Below the pieces are notes generated by a model. That model saw nothing but the letters and a program-made list of their open reading frames with translations. It did no database searches and had not been told where the DNA came from. From contig NZ_BDCK01000016.1 in assembly GCF_001613465.1 (NCBI RefSeq), forward strand, positions 310,001 through 374,000: a stretch of 64,000 nt of DNA, given 5' to 3'. Of this stretch, positions 33,448-48,692 are shown one piece after another; the first letter of the stretch is position 1; every line of letters starts with the position of its first letter. The DNA is from Nocardia niwae NBRC 108934 = DSM 45340 (GTDB lineage: Bacteria; Actinomycetota; Actinomycetes; Mycobacteriales; Mycobacteriaceae). Position numbers and translations under genes: made by a program.

Positions 33448-33936
33448 GTGACCGAATCGCAGAATGTAACCGCCACCGCCGACCTGGCCGACGAGATCGG
33501 CCCGGAGATTCGCAGCTGCGACACGCAGTTCATCCAGTTCGGCGGGCGGACGGCGTTCTCCGGACGCATCACCACCATCCGCTGCTTCCAGGACAATCTG
33601 CTGGTCAAGCAGACGCTCGGTGAGCCGGGCGAGGGCAAGGTGCTGGTTGTCGACGGCGGCGCGAGCGTGCACACCGCCCTGGTCGGCGACATCATCGCCG
33701 GGCGCGGCGTGGAGAACGGGTGGGCAGGCGTCGTCGTCAACGGCGCGGTTCGCGACTCCGCCATCCTGCGCACCCTGGACATCGGCATCAAGGCGCTGGG
33801 CACCAATCCGCGCAAGAGCACGCAGACCGGCAGTGGTGACCGCGATGTACCGGTGGAATTCGGCGGGGTGACGTTCGTGCCCGGCGACATGCTCTACAGC
33901 GACCACGACGGCGTCGTGGTGCGCGCCGAGGACTGA
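33448..33936 (+). CDS. rraA: Ribonuclease E activity regulator RraA
   Basis: 162 residues from GTG. The RraA fold is clear: [68 protein letters not shown], and [16 protein letters not shown] with the metal/aldolase-site Asp. E. coli RraA inhibits RNase E; related proteins act as HMG/oxaloacetate-type aldolases, so the role here is open. It corresponds to Rv3853. The start abuts repeat copy C, and no Shine-Dalgarno is visible. Confidence 0.88.
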   Translation: MTESQNVTATADLADEIGPEIRSCDTQFIQFGGRTAFSGRITTIRCFQDNLLVKQTLGEPGEGKVLVVDGGASVHTALVGDIIAGRGVENGWAGVVVNGAVRDSAILRTLDIGIKALGTNPRKSTQTGSGDRDVPVEFGGVTFVPGDMLYSDHDGVVVRAED

Positions 33937-33979
33937 GTCGGTTCGGCGGCATCCGGACCACGCCGGCCGCCGTCGGCCG

Positions 33980-34198
33980 TCACGCGGACACGATCGCCTT
34001 GTGCCCGGCGAGCGCGACCACGTCGCCGATGTGCAGTTGCCGCCCGCGCCGCAGTTCCACCTCGTCGTTCACCCGCACCAATCCGGCGGCGATCACCGTC
34101 TTCGCCTCCGAACCCGAGTCGATCAGGTTGGCCAGCTTCAGAAACTGGCCGAGCCGAATAACGTCGTCATCGATCGGTACTTCGACTGGTTCCGACAT
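33980..34198 (-). CDS. RNA-binding S4 domain protein (YaaA-like)
   Basis: 72 residues, a single S4 domain: IRLGQFLKLANLIDSGSEAK, then VIAAGLVRVNDEVELRRGRQLHIGDVV. Such small S4 proteins bind structured RNA; some act in ribosome quality control or assembly. The ATG at 34198 gives the usual start; the in-frame extension to 34288 lacks similarity. It is convergent with rraA. Confidence 0.85.
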   Translation of the reverse strand: MSEPVEVPIDDDVIRLGQFLKLANLIDSGSEAKTVIAAGLVRVNDEVELRRGRQLHIGDVVALAGHKAIVSA

Positions 34199-34500
34199 GG
34201 GGTAAATACTTACTCCCCCATCCCAACTCGCCGAACACCGCCCCACATGCCGAGCGATCTTCGGGCAACTCGAACCGCGGTCGGGCATCGCCCGGAATTC
34301 CGACCCGCTGCGACCGCGTGTATCGAATTCGCTCCGATTCCCTGCGCCCGTCGCGCGGTCGGCGCGGAATCATGAATGTTCATCGCACGCTCCGACCTGC
34401 GGCAAACTCCTCCCGATGAAGTACCGCCCGCGCAGACACCGCACAAACACGCGCCCCGCAGGCTTGGCAAATCCGACACACTCACGTACACACTGGTTCC
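34199..34500. other. Intergenic region upstream of lysX and the S4 gene
   Basis: About 300 bp between divergent genes. It must contain both promoters. I see no clear regulatory motif, repeat or RNA. Confidence 0.5.
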
Positions 34501-37500
34501 GTGACCTCCACGCAAGCCCAGCAACACCTCGATACCGCACCACGCGCGGATAAACCGACTCCGCCGGTTCCCCACCGGGGTCACGGACGACTTTCGGAAG
34601 TGCCGCATATCGCGGGATTGACGCTCGGTGTATTCGCGGTGCTGTGCTTCCTCTGGAGCCTCTCGCCCGGACTGCGTTTCCTGACCCAGGTGCCGCGCCG
34701 CTATATCGATACCTATTACTTCGACGCGCCCGACACGAACCTGATGTGGGCGCTGGTCGTCGGGCTTATGGCAGGCGCGATCGCCAGCCGAAAACGGATC
34801 GCCTGGTGGTTGCTGGTCGGCTATCTCGCGATCTACGCGGTGGTCAACGGCGTCACCTTCGCCGATCGGGGCAGTATCCACGCGCTGGTGGCGATGGTGC
34901 TGCACCTGGCCACGATCGGCGTGCTCATAGCGGCTTGGCAGGAGTTCTACACCAAAGTCCGCAGCGGCGCCGGATGGAAGGCGCTCGGCGTGCTGGCCGG
35001 CGGCCTGGCCATCGGCGCGCTGCTCGGATGGGGCCTGGTGGAACTGTTCCCCGGGAGCCTCCCGCCGGGCGTGCAGCGACCGGGCTGGGCGGTCTATCGC
35101 GTGACCGCCGCGGTGCTGGCGGACAACGAGCACTTCGACGGGCATCCGCCGCCGTTCGTCAACTTCCTGCTCGGCCTGTTCGGCGCGGTCGCCCTGCTGG
35201 CCGCGGTAGTCATCCTGCTGCGCTCGCAGCGCGCGGCGAACGCGATGACCGGCACCGACGAGTCGGCCCTGCGCGGTTTGCTGGAGCGCTCGGACGTGGA
35301 GGATTCGCTCGGATACTTCGCCACCCGCCGGGACAAGGCGGTCGTTTTCGCGCCCAGCGGCAAGGCCGCGGTGACCTATCGCGTGGAGCTGGGCGTGTGC
35401 CTGGCCAGTGGTGACCCGGTCGGCATCCGCGAGGCCTGGCCCCAGGCGATCGATGCCTGGCTGCGCCTGGCCGATCGTTTCGGGTGGGCTCCGGCGGTGA
35501 TGGGCGCGAGCGAACTCGGCGCGACGGCGTACCGGCGCGCGGGCCTGTCCGCGCTGCGCCTCGGCGACGAGGCCATCCTGGACACCAGGAACTTCTCGCT
35601 GGCGGGACCCGAGATGAAGCCGGTGCGTCAGGCCGCGAACCGGCTGCGCAAACACGGCGTGGCGGTCCGCATCCGCAGGCACCGCGACATCCCCGCCGAC
35701 GAGTTCGCCCGGATCATCGCCCGCGCCGATGCCTGGCGCGACACCGAGACCGAGCGCGGCTTCTCCATGGCGCTGGGCCGCCTGGGCGATTCGCTGGACG
35801 GCGACTGCTTGCTGGTCGAGGCCGTCAACCCGCAGGATCGGGTGCTCGGCATGTTGTCGCTGGTGCCGTGGGGCCGCACGGGCGCTTCGCTGGAGCTGAT
35901 GCGCCGTGATCCGGGCGGGCCCAACGGCGTGATGGAGCTGATGATCTCGCAGCTCGCGCTGAACTCCGAGCAGTACGGCATCACCAAGGTGTCGCTCAAT
36001 TTCGCGGTGTTCCGCTCGGTGTTCGAGGAAGGCGGGCGGATCGGGGCCGGTCCCGTGCTGCGCTTGTGGCGCGGCGTGCTGCTGTTCTTCTCCCGCTGGT
36101 GGCAGCTCGAGGCGCTGTATCGGTCGAATGTGAAGTACCAGCCGCACTGGGTGCCCCGCTTCTTCCTGTTCGAAGAGCGCAGGCAGCTTCCGCGCGTCGC
36201 GGTGGCCAGCGCGCTGGCGGAGGGATTCCTGCCCCGGTTCGGCAAGGAGCCCGACACCGCCATCCACACCGGCGAGCATGTCGCGGTGCCCGCCACCGTG
36301 ACCGGCCTGCACGCCGACGGCAGCCCGCCGGACATCACCGAGGCCGAGGCCGAGGAGCAGCTGCCACGCAGGCCGGAACAGGTCCGCGTGCGCATGGACA
36401 AACTGGCGCGCTTGACCGATGCCGGGATCGATCCCTACCCGGTCGCCTATCCCCCGACGCACACCGTCGCCGACGCGCGGCGTTCCCCCCGGGGAACCAC
36501 GGTGCGGGTCTGCGGCAGGCTGCTGCGCATCCGCGACTACGGCGGCGTGATCTTCGCGGTGGTCCGCGACTGGACCGACGACATCCAGCTGGTCATCGAC
36601 CGCGACCGGGTCGGCACCGCGCGCAGCGCCGAGTTCGGCGAGTTCTTCGATCTCGGTGATCTGATCGAGGTGAGCGGGCAGATCGGGGCGAGCAGGCGCG
36701 GTGAGCTCTCGCTGCTGGCGGCGGACTGGCGGATGCTCGGCAAGTGCCTGCACCCGTTGCCGGACAAGTGGAAAGGACTGGCCGATCCCGAGGCCAGGGT
36801 GCGGCAGCGCTATGTCGACATGGCGATCAACACCGAGATCCGCGAGGTGCTGGCCAAGCGAAGCGCGGTGGTGCGGTCGCTGCGGGACTCGCTGAACTCG
36901 CTGGGTTTCCTGGAAGTGGAGACGCCGATCCTGCAGCAGGTGCACGGCGGCGCCAACGCCACGCCGTTCGTCACCCATATCAACGCCTACGACCTCGACC
37001 TGTACCTGCGGATCGCGCCCGAGCTGTATCTGAAGCGGCTGTGCGTCGGCGGTATGGAGAAGGTGTTCGAGATCGGGCGGACCTTCCGCAACGAGGGCGT
37101 CGATTTCAGTCACAACCCCGAGTTCACCATCCTGGAGGCCTACGAGGCGCACAGCGACTACGAGCGGATGATGCACACGTGCCGGAGGCTGATCCAGAAT
37201 GCCGCGATCGCGGCCAACGGCGCCATGGTCGCCCTGCGGCCCAACGGCGACGGCACCTTCGAGGAGGTGGACATCTCCGGCGACTGGCGGGTGCAAACGG
37301 TGCACGGCGCGGTGTCGGAGGCGATCGGCGCCGAGATCACCTCCCGGACCGCAGTCGAGGAGCTGCGCGAACTGTGCGAGAAGGCCGGTGTGCCCTATCA
37401 GCACGGATGGGACGCCGGCCAGGTGGTGCTGGAGATGTACGAGCATCTGGTCGAATCCCGCACCGAGGAGCCGACGTTCTACATCGACTTCCCGACTTCG

Positions 37501-37824
37501 GTATCCCCGCTGACCAGGCAGCACCGCCGCATTCCCGGCGTCACCGAGCGCTGGGACCTGGTCGCCTGGGGCGTCGAACTCGGTACCGCCTACAGCGAAC
37601 TCACCGATCCGGTGGAGCAGCGCCGCAGGCTCACCGAGCAGTCGCTGCTCGCGGCCAACGGCGACCCGGAGGCGATGGAACTCGACGAGGACTTCCTGCA
37701 GGCGCTCGAGCACGCGATGCCGCCGACCGGCGGACTGGGCATGGGCGTGGACCGGATCGTCATGCTGATCACCGGCCGCAGCATTCGCGAGACATTGCCT
37801 TTCCCCTTGGTGAAACCGCGCTGA
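34501..37824 (+). CDS. lysX: Bifunctional lysylphosphatidylglycerol synthetase/lysine-tRNA ligase LysX
   Basis: 1107 residues from GTG. The N-terminal ~240 residues hold about six transmembrane helices; the next ~340 are an MprF-type cytosolic transferase domain ([21 protein letters not shown], then [21 protein letters not shown]). From about residue 625 a full lysyl-tRNA synthetase follows: an OB-fold anticodon domain, then class II motif 1 ([11 protein letters not shown]), motif 2 ([20 protein letters not shown]) and motif 3 ([15 protein letters not shown]). It charges tRNA with lysine and transfers it to phosphatidylglycerol, giving resistance to cationic peptides. It corresponds to Rv1640c, so it is out of the Rv38xx order. 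Confidence 0.93.
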   Translation: MTSTQAQQHLDTAPRADKPTPPVPHRGHGRLSEVPHIAGLTLGVFAVLCFLWSLSPGLRFLTQVPRRYIDTYYFDAPDTNLMWALVVGLMAGAIASRKRIAWWLLVGYLAIYAVVNGVTFADRGSIHALVAMVLHLATIGVLIAAWQEFYTKVRSGAGWKALGVLAGGLAIGALLGWGLVELFPGSLPPGVQRPGWAVYRVTAAVLADNEHFDGHPPPFVNFLLGLFGAVALLAAVVILLRSQRAANAMTGTDESALRGLLERSDVEDSLGYFATRRDKAVVFAPSGKAAVTYRVELGVCLASGDPVGIREAWPQAIDAWLRLADRFGWAPAVMGASELGATAYRRAGLSALRLGDEAILDTRNFSLAGPEMKPVRQAANRLRKHGVAVRIRRHRDIPADEFARIIARADAWRDTETERGFSMALGRLGDSLDGDCLLVEAVNPQDRVLGMLSLVPWGRTGASLELMRRDPGGPNGVMELMISQLALNSEQYGITKVSLNFAVFRSVFEEGGRIGAGPVLRLWRGVLLFFSRWWQLEALYRSNVKYQPHWVPRFFLFEERRQLPRVAVASALAEGFLPRFGKEPDTAIHTGEHVAVPATVTGLHADGSPPDITEAEAEEQLPRRPEQVRVRMDKLARLTDAGIDPYPVAYPPTHTVADARRSPRGTTVRVCGRLLRIRDYGGVIFAVVRDWTDDIQLVIDRDRVGTARSAEFGEFFDLGDLIEVSGQIGASRRGELSLLAADWRMLGKCLHPLPDKWKGLADPEARVRQRYVDMAINTEIREVLAKRSAVVRSLRDSLNSLGFLEVETPILQQVHGGANATPFVTHINAYDLDLYLRIAPELYLKRLCVGGMEKVFEIGRTFRNEGVDFSHNPEFTILEAYEAHSDYERMMHTCRRLIQNAAIAANGAMVALRPNGDGTFEEVDISGDWRVQTVHGAVSEAIGAEITSRTAVEELRELCEKAGVPYQHGWDAGQVVLEMYEHLVESRTEEPTFYIDFPTSVSPLTRQHRRIPGVTERWDLVAWGVELGTAYSELTDPVEQRRRLTEQSLLAANGDPEAMELDEDFLQALEHAMPPTGGLGMGVDRIVMLITGRSIRETLPFPLVKPR

Positions 37825-37924
37825 CCGGGCCTTCGGCCTGGAAGGGTACGCATCGAGCGAATCGGCCCGCTACCCTTGGAGATTCGGCTCCGGGAGGAGG
37901 CCGCGACACCAAAGGGGTTCGGAC

Positions 37925-38137
37925 ATGTACCTTGACCTGCTGACCAACGCCAGTCTGCTGGACCACACCGTATGGGCCAGCCCCGACACGTGGAACTCCG
38001 CGCTGGAATTGGCCGCCAAGAAGAAGAAGAGCAGGGGCGGCGGCGGCCTGATCATCGGTGCGATCTGCTGCCTGCTGGTCGTCGCTCTGATCATCGGCGG
38101 CATCTACTTGCTGGCGAAGCGCAGGAAGAACAACTAG
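37925..38137 (+). CDS. Small membrane protein
   Basis: 70 residues: an N-terminal polar part, a lysine/glycine stretch (AAKKKKSRGGGG), one transmembrane helix (LIIGAICCLLVVALIIGGIY) and a basic tail. I recognise no family. Third-position GC use and a terminator 8 bp downstream support a real gene. Confidence 0.65.
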   Translation: MYLDLLTNASLLDHTVWASPDTWNSALELAAKKKKSRGGGGLIIGAICCLLVVALIIGGIYLLAKRRKNN

Positions 38138-38145
38138 GCAGACAC

Positions 38146-38182
38146 TGACGGCCCGGCTCGCTCGATACGAACCGGGCCGTCA
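38146..38182. terminator. Stem-loop terminator
   Basis: TGACGGCCCGG / CCGGGCCGTCA, an 11-bp perfect stem with a 15-base loop, followed by TTTCG, just after the small membrane protein gene. Confidence 0.75.
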
Positions 38183-38491
38183 TTTCGCCCCATCGCCGCT
38201 GTGTGCTGAAACGCGCTCGGCGGGCCGAGTCGGCATCCCCAGCGGTTCGCGGACCACGCCACCCGGGCGGGCCTGGTTCAGCGGAGTGATTCGCCCGAAC
38301 CGAGCCGCACCGACCGTCTCGCCAGCTGATCGACCTGTCGAGATCGATGTCCATATCCAGTTCGTAGACCCCGTGCGGTTGTAACCGCTGGCGAGTGAGC
38401 AGGAGCTTCGGTCGACTCCGCTGTCGGGGTGAGGTTATTGGATGCGGAACCTCCCCCGACCCTCGGGCAGGCCCTGACTGCGCCGGATTTT
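38183..38491. other. Intergenic stretch
   Basis: About 310 bp between a terminator and the 3' end of the NHL pseudogene. I see nothing that I can support. Confidence 0.5.
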
Positions 38492-39248
38492 CTACAGGTT
38501 GATGCGGAAGTGGATCGGCTGGGTGGTGCCGCCGATGGAGACGGTGTCCTCGGGGATCGTCGATGCCTGGACGTCGGCGGTGTAGAAGCATGCCGTCGAG
38601 GCGGTGATCTCCGGCGCGGTGACGCTCACCGCCCCGTCGGGGCCGACCGTGACCGGCAGCGGAGTATCGATTCCGGTGTTGGGGCAGCTATAACGGACGA
38701 TACCGCCAGGCGCCAAACCCACCCCCGAAGGGAAACCCAGGGTGATGGTCTGGCCGGCGGCAACCGTAATGTTCGCCGACACCGTGAACGCCAGCTGCGT
38801 GGTCACCCCTGCCGTCATCACCACCGGATCCGGGGCATCCTGAACAACCGAGAAGACGACAGCCTCCACCCGCCGCGCCCGATGGTTGAGGATTTCGGCG
38901 ATGTAGAGGTTGCCCGCCCCGTCCAACGCCACACCGAACGGGTAGTGCAGTTCGGCGTTGACGGCCGCCGTTGTAGCCCCCGGTGCCGGTACCCGCCACC
39001 GTGGTGATGACCCCGGCTGGATCGACCCTGCGCACCCGCTTGTTGCCGGTGTCGGCAATGTAGAGGTTGCCCACCCCGTCCACCGCCACACTGCACGGTT
39101 GCTTGAGTTCGGCGTCGATGGCGGGCCGGTTGTCGCCGTTGTAGCCCTCGGTGCCGGTACCGGCCACCGTGGTGATGAGACCGAAAGCGATAGCTGCTGT
39201 GTTCTTGGAATCCTCCCTCTTGTCGAGTTCCGGATAACGACGGTGCAT
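38492..39248 (-). pseudogene. Frameshifted NHL-repeat beta-propeller protein
   Basis: The 5' part (from 39248) encodes NHL units: ITTVAGTGTEGYNGDNRPAI, then SVAVDGVGNLYIADTGNKRV. The second unit breaks at about 38961-38971. Comparison of the two units shows that the GACAACCGGCCC expected after GGCTACAACGGC is reduced to a single G, an 11-base loss, and the frame shifts. The coding sequence resumes in another frame with AVNAELHYPFGVALDGAGNL and continues to a beta-rich C-terminal domain ending PIHFRINL. No signal peptide is left at the N-terminus, so the 5' end may be truncated too. A sequencing error cannot be excluded. Confidence 0.75.
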
Positions 39249-39488
39249 CACAAGTGCTGTGAGGGCACCGCTTCGTGGTGCCCTCACGCAGGAAATACCC
39301 CCAAACCCGGAATCACCCCACAGACAAGAAGTTCCCGACAAATACCCGGTCTGACCCTGTGGTGACGCGGTTGCGCCTACGAAGGGTTATCCACCCCGAG
39401 AACCTCGAGTAGGTCACCCCTGATGAGCCGGACGTAGGGTCGATGGGGCCGGATGGAGTGGGTAACGGGCATCCGGCAGAGTGGGTGC

Positions 39489-40103
39489 GTGCAGTTGATT
39501 CTCGTTCGCCATGCCCAGCCGGTTCGGATGCTGAGTTCGGGTGGGCCCGCCGACCCGGAGTTGGCCCCGGTGGGGCTGGAGCAGGCCGAGCGGGTGCCCG
39601 CGGCGCTCGGTCATCACCAGATCTCGCGTGTGGTGAGCAGCCCGCAGCGCCGGGCCAGGGAAACGGCGGCGCCGACCGCTGCGAAGCTGGGTCTCGGCGT
39701 CGATGTCATCGATGGGCTCGCCGAATACGATCGCGATCTGCCCGCCTATATCCCCATCGAGGATGCCAAGGTCGAATTCCGCGACGCCTATGACCGCATC
39801 AAGGCCGGGCATCTTCCGGTGCAGGTGGACGGGGCGGCGTTCAAGACCAGGGTGTACGCCGCCGTCTCCGATATCGTCGCGGCCACCGATCCGGCGGACA
39901 CCGTGGTCGTATTCGCACACGGGGGTGTGATCAATGTGCTGCTGCAAGAGGTTCTCGAGCTGGAAAGGCCGTTGACCTTCCCTATCGACTACTGCTCGAT
40001 CACCAGGATCCTGTTCTCCCGCACCGGTCGCCGAACGGCGGCCACCGTCAACGAGAACGGACACGTCTGGGATTTGTTGCCCCGCAATATCGCTCCGCGC
40101 TGA
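39489..40103 (+). CDS. Histidine phosphatase family protein
   Basis: 204 residues from GTG. QLILVRHAQPVRM contains the phospho-acceptor His, SSPQRRARETAAPTA is the usual second segment, and VVVFAHGGVINVLLQEVL holds the second catalytic His. It is a phosphoglycerate-mutase-like phosphatase with unknown substrate. The GTG at 39489 brings the RHA motif to residue 7-9, as usual. It stands alone, followed by a secreted-protein gene. Confidence 0.82.
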   Translation: MQLILVRHAQPVRMLSSGGPADPELAPVGLEQAERVPAALGHHQISRVVSSPQRRARETAAPTAAKLGLGVDVIDGLAEYDRDLPAYIPIEDAKVEFRDAYDRIKAGHLPVQVDGAAFKTRVYAAVSDIVAATDPADTVVVFAHGGVINVLLQEVLELERPLTFPIDYCSITRILFSRTGRRTAATVNENGHVWDLLPRNIAPR

Positions 40104-40216
40104 TCATTCACAGCCGATTGCCAGGCCGGTCGCACCGGTATGCCAGTGACGGAATCTTCGATAGGACTGGTGAGCCGCTCCCGACAGTGGTTCACGGTTC
40201 GAGAGAAAGGAATTCC

Positions 40217-40531
40217 GTGTCGCTCTCCAAAACCGCTACGCCGCTGCGGCGTCTGGTCCGGGTCACCGTGGCCGGCGCGCTGATCGCCGTCCCGCTCGCG
40301 GTCCTCGCTGCGAACGCATCCGCCGAGACCCCGGCCGACCAGGGTCAGGTACAGCTGGCGGACGCACCGCAGCAGGGCGCCGACATCGATGGCCGGCCCC
40401 GCCATTTCGAACACCATGAACGGCACGACGGCCCGCGCCGTGGTCCCGACGGCCACCCGGGCGACGGCCCGTGGCGGGGTGGTCCGCCGCAGCAGTTCCA
40501 GCAGTTCCTGCCGCCGACCGGCTCGAGCTAG
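40217..40531 (+). CDS. Small secreted His/Pro/Gly-rich protein
   Basis: 104 residues from GTG with GAAAGGA upstream. A clear signal peptide (LRRLVRVTVAGALIAVPLAV, cleavage near ANASA-ET). The mature part is low-complexity and rich in His, Arg, Gly and Pro (HFEHHERHDGPRRGPDGHPG), suggesting metal or polyanion binding. There is no known family. A strong terminator follows. Confidence 0.7.
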   Translation: MSLSKTATPLRRLVRVTVAGALIAVPLAVLAANASAETPADQGQVQLADAPQQGADIDGRPRHFEHHERHDGPRRGPDGHPGDGPWRGGPPQQFQQFLPPTGSS

Positions 40532-40550
40532 CCGGCGGTCCACATCGAAA

Positions 40551-40582
40551 AGGGCCCACCTCCGAGTTCGGAGGCGGGCCCT
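40551..40582. terminator. Bidirectional stem-loop terminator
   Basis: AGGGCCCACCTCCGA / TCGGAGGCGGGCCCT, a 15-bp stem with one mismatch and a 2-base loop, between convergent genes; it is preceded by GAAA on the left and followed by GTGGTTTCG. Confidence 0.85.
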
Positions 40583-40598
40583 GTGGTTTCGATCAGGC

Positions 40599-41498
40599 TC
40601 AGGCCATGCCCGCGATCCAGTTGTGCATCCAGGAGATGGCGGTCTGACCGCCACCCACGGGGTAACTGCCGTACAGGGTGTGCGCCTGCGACTTGTAGAA
40701 GCGCTCCAGGTCCTTGGCCCGCTGCTGGTTGGCCGAGTCGGTCAGCTGCGCCTGCAGCGTCGGGACACCACCCGAGCTCATCAGGTCGCCGATGATGTTG
40801 CCCGCCTCGATCTGGTAGCGCCACATGTTGGCGGGGTTGGCGTCCGACGCCTGCGCGAGGAACCCGGCGAATCGCGTGACGAAGTCCTCGGTCGCGGTCG
40901 CGCAGTAGAGGTCGTCGAGCGCGCAGATGGTGCGGGTGCGATCGCTGACCCAGCCGAAGCCGCCGACCCGGGGGCCGCCCGCGCCCGCACCGGGAGCGAC
41001 CGGGCCGACCTGGGTGTCGGTGGGCGAACGGCGCGGATCGGAGATCAGACCGACGCCGGCGACGCGATCGGCGGGCACGACGCTGAGGCCGGTGCCGATC
41101 TCGGCGGCCAGATCACCGGCGGCGTCCGCGCCCTGGCTGTAGCCGACCAGCGCGATCTTGGTCGCGCCGCACTGCTGCGCCATGTTCGCGATCAGACCGC
41201 GTGCGTTGTCGACCGCCTCCTTCTTGGAGTTGCCGTAAACCTCACCCTCCCAAGGGAAGGCGGTCGCGGCATAGGTCACGTAATCGACCTCCGTGGAGGA
41301 CGGGAGACCCCGAGTGACGCCGGCCAGCATGCCGGGTTGCGGGGTTTTGTCCCGTCCGGTCTCCCAGGTGCCCGGGATCGCCACCACGTACAAGCTCGGG
41401 CAACCGGGAGCGGCGCTCGCCGACCCACTGCCGAAAACCAAGCCGGACATCACGGTCGCGGACGCGCCCAGAGCCGCGACGACCTTCTTCCACTGCAT
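40599..41498 (-). CDS. Cutinase family secreted hydrolase (CULP-type)
   Basis: 299 residues. A signal peptide ends near GSASAAPGC. The nucleophile motif GYSQGADAAG places Ser at residue 121; the catalytic Asp is in the disulfide loop ICALDDLYC (about 191-199), and a C-terminal His is in ISWMHNW. Disulfide cysteines C33/C110 and C192/C199 fit the cutinase fold. It resembles Rv3802c-type phospholipase/thioesterases of mycolic-acid bacteria, acting on envelope lipids. The start has GGAG upstream; the longer open frame upstream is not coding. Confidence 0.85.
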   Translation of the reverse strand: MQWKKVVAALGASATVMSGLVFGSGSASAAPGCPSLYVVAIPGTWETGRDKTPQPGMLAGVTRGLPSSTEVDYVTYAATAFPWEGEVYGNSKKEAVDNARGLIANMAQQCGATKIALVGYSQGADAAGDLAAEIGTGLSVVPADRVAGVGLISDPRRSPTDTQVGPVAPGAGAGGPRVGGFGWVSDRTRTICALDDLYCATATEDFVTRFAGFLAQASDANPANMWRYQIEAGNIIGDLMSSGGVPTLQAQLTDSANQQRAKDLERFYKSQAHTLYGSYPVGGGQTAISWMHNWIAGMA

Positions 41499-41838
41499 AC
41501 CGCTCCAAACCTCGCCCTCGTCGAACTTCCCGCCGAGTTGCCGCGTCAATGCTGAACTCTCCGGATGTCGTTCCAGTGCACGCCGGGTGAACACCATCAC
41601 CCGACCGGTATGACGTGCACCCAAGAACCGCATCCCAAGATCAGCAGCACGCCGGAGATCACAATAAGGCCACGCACGCCGCAATGCCATTCGAACCTTG
41701 CAGTGTGTCGGATTTCCGTTGCCGGTGCGACTCGAAGCCGGGAAATCGAGGGGGCGGAATGTCCCGTAGACGCACGAAGGCGCCTGTGGACGAGTTGTCC
41801 ACAGGCGCCGTCGTTTCCGCTCCGGTAAGAGAGGGGAC
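41499..41838. other. Intergenic region between the cutinase-like gene and gltD
   Basis: 340 bp. It holds the gltBD terminator at 41779-41809 and must hold the promoter of the cutinase-like gene. No other feature is supported. Confidence 0.5.
41779..41809 (-). terminator. Strong terminator of the gltBD operon
   Basis: A perfect 13-bp stem GGCGCCTGTGGAC / GTCCACAGGCGCC with a 5-base loop, 30 bp after the gltD stop. The right arm with its loop contains TTGTCCACA, which equals the actinobacterial DnaA box, but the pairing explains it. Confidence 0.85.
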
Positions 41839-43300
41839 CTAGCGCTGAGCCACCATGGTGGGGGTGATCGGCGCCGGGAGGGCGGTCTCGCCTTCCAGGT
41901 ACCGGTCCACGCCCGCGGCCGCGGCGCGGCCCTCGGCGATGGCCCAGACGATGAGCGACTGGCCACGGCCCATGTCACCGGCGACGAAGACGCCGGGCAC
42001 GTTGGTCGCCCAGTTCTTGTCGCGCTGCACATTGCCGCGCTGGTCGTAGCCGACGCCGAGATCGGTGAGCAGGCCCGGCTTCTCGGGACCGACGAAGCCC
42101 ATGGCCAGCAGCACCAGATCGGCCTCGAGGGTGAAGTCGGTGCCCTCCACCTTCTCGAACCGTCCGTTGACCATCTTGACCTCGTGCGCGTCCAGACCGG
42201 TCACCTTGCCATCCGCGCCGACGAAGCGCTCGGTGTTCACCGAGAACACCCGCTCGCCGCCCTCCTCGTGCGCCGAGGAAACCCGATACATCAGCGGGTA
42301 GGTCGGCCACGGGGTGGACGCGGCCCGCTCCTCCGGGGGACGGGGCATGATCTCGAACTGGTGCACGCTGGCCGCGCCCTGCCGGTGCGAGGTGCCCAGG
42401 CAGTCGGCGCCGGTGTCGCCACCGCCGATGATGACGACCTTCTTGCCCTTCGCGTGGATGGGCGGCAGGCCCTCGTCGTCGGTGACATCGTCGCCGAGCT
42501 GCACCCGGTTGGCCCAGGGCAGGAACTCCATGGCCTGGTGGATGCCGTCCAGGTCGCGGCCCGGGATCGGCAGGTCACGCGCCAGGGTCGCGCCGCCGGC
42601 CAGCACGATCGCGTCGAACTTCTCGCGCAGCTGCTCGGCGGAGATGTCGACGCCCACGTTCACGCCGGTCTTGAAGATGGTGCCCTCGGCCTCCATCTGC
42701 GCGAGGCGGCGGTCGATGAAGCGCTTCTCCATCTTGAATTCCGGGATGCCGTAGCGCAGCAGACCACCGATGCGGTCGGACCGCTCGAACACGGTCACGG
42801 TGTGCCCGGCGCGGGTCAGCTGCTGCGCCGCGGCCAGACCGGCCGGGCCGGAACCGACGACGGCGACCTTCTTGCCGGTGAGGCGGGTCGGGTAGACCGG
42901 GGTCACCCAGCCCTCGTCGAAGGCGTTCTCGATGATCTCGACCTCGACCTGCTTGATCGTGACCGGATCCTGGTTGATGCCGAGCACGCAGGACGCCTCG
43001 CACGGCGCCGGACACAACCGCCCGGTGAACTCCGGGAAGTTGTTGGTCGCGTGCAGCCGGTCGATGCCTTCGCGCCAGCGGTCCTTGTACACCAGGTCGT
43101 TCCACTCGGGGATCAGGTTCCCCAGCGGGCAGCCGTTGTGGCAGAACGGGATACCGCAGTCCATGCACCTGCTGGCCTGGGTGCTCAGGGTCTCGTGGGA
43201 GAACTTCTCCTCGTAGACCTCTTTCCAGTCCATCAGGCGCAGCGGCACCGGCCGCCGCTTGGGCAGTTCGCGTGCGGTGTGCTTCAGAAAACCCTGGGGG

Positions 43301-43308
<8 letters not shown>
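41839..43308 (-). CDS. gltD: Glutamate synthase, small subunit
   Basis: 489 residues from GTG. The N-terminal Fe-S region shows [17 protein letters not shown] and [12 protein letters not shown]. The FAD motif is [16 protein letters not shown], and the NADPH motif is [14 protein letters not shown]; the protein ends in the usual [20 protein letters not shown] flavin segment. It supplies electrons from NADPH to GltB for glutamine + 2-oxoglutarate to 2 glutamate. The start overlaps the gltB stop by 8 bp, so translation is coupled. Corresponds to Rv3858c. Confidence 0.95.
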
Positions 43309-47953
<4,645 letters not shown>

Positions 47954-48692
47954 GCCTCTGCCTTCAAGAAAGTCGGCCTTCGAAGAAAACGGCCTTTCGC
48001 CGAACGCCTCCGTACAAGACTGCGCCCGTACGTTCCGAAGCCAGCCGCGCTGATGGTCTTCGGCGTGCAGTCAGGTCTGCAGTTGTCTCCACCCGCTTCT
48101 GTGACGTAGTGGGTGCCCTTCGGTAACGGATCCCTAACAAGATCCTTACCTCCGAGCGGGTGCTCGCCCGCTACGCTGAGCACCTGGCTAGGGCTGCCCG
48201 AGCGGGCGAGGTAGCCGAACGTTCTGTGTTCGGCGTAAGAGCAAACGATAAGTCAGGTCCAGGGCCCAACCAACTTAGGTAGTACTAATAACCAGGTTTA
48301 GCTGGGCTTCTGCATTCGGTCCTCCACGTGTGCGCGTTGTCCAGTGTAAAGCAGCGAGTGCCGTGCGATCGATCCCCATGGCACCCGGTGCCAGCTGGGG
48401 AAACCGGCGCGCGACACCCACCCGAGACTTTCCTCACGAAGCCCGGAAACCGCCCTCACCTGCGTCGAAGTGGATTTCCCCGGTTCGCTACGCGGCAAAC
48501 CAAGCGGCAGCGGCTAACTCGGCGATCGGGCCGCTGAGATATTTCCGACACGGGCGTGACAAGCCATGAATGTGATCCGACCGTCCGGCCTCTTTTGCTC
48601 TCTGTGTCATTCAGCACATAACCAGCAAATATCGGGAAGTGGTGTTGGACACATCCTTCCGACGCGACGCCGCGGGGCCGCCCCGACGCGGT
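47954..48692. other. Long upstream region of gltB with potential structured leader
   Basis: 740 bp without a supportable gene, between gltB and the chorismate mutase 3' end. The part from 48140 to 48270 is rich in inverted repeats (for example GCCCG-AG-CGGGC near 48197 and CCGAAC-GTTCTGT-GTTCGG near 48216). It could be a gltB leader or a small RNA, but I recognise no RNA family. Confidence 0.4.

Noticed and set aside
34210..37713. Minus-strand open frame of about 1167 codons antisense to lysX
   Set aside because: Same composition artefact; it has no motif, and lysX on the plus strand is clearly coding.
41796..41804. DnaA box TTGTCCACA near gltD
   Set aside because: It is the right arm of a perfect 13-bp terminator stem, and its pairing partner explains the sequence.
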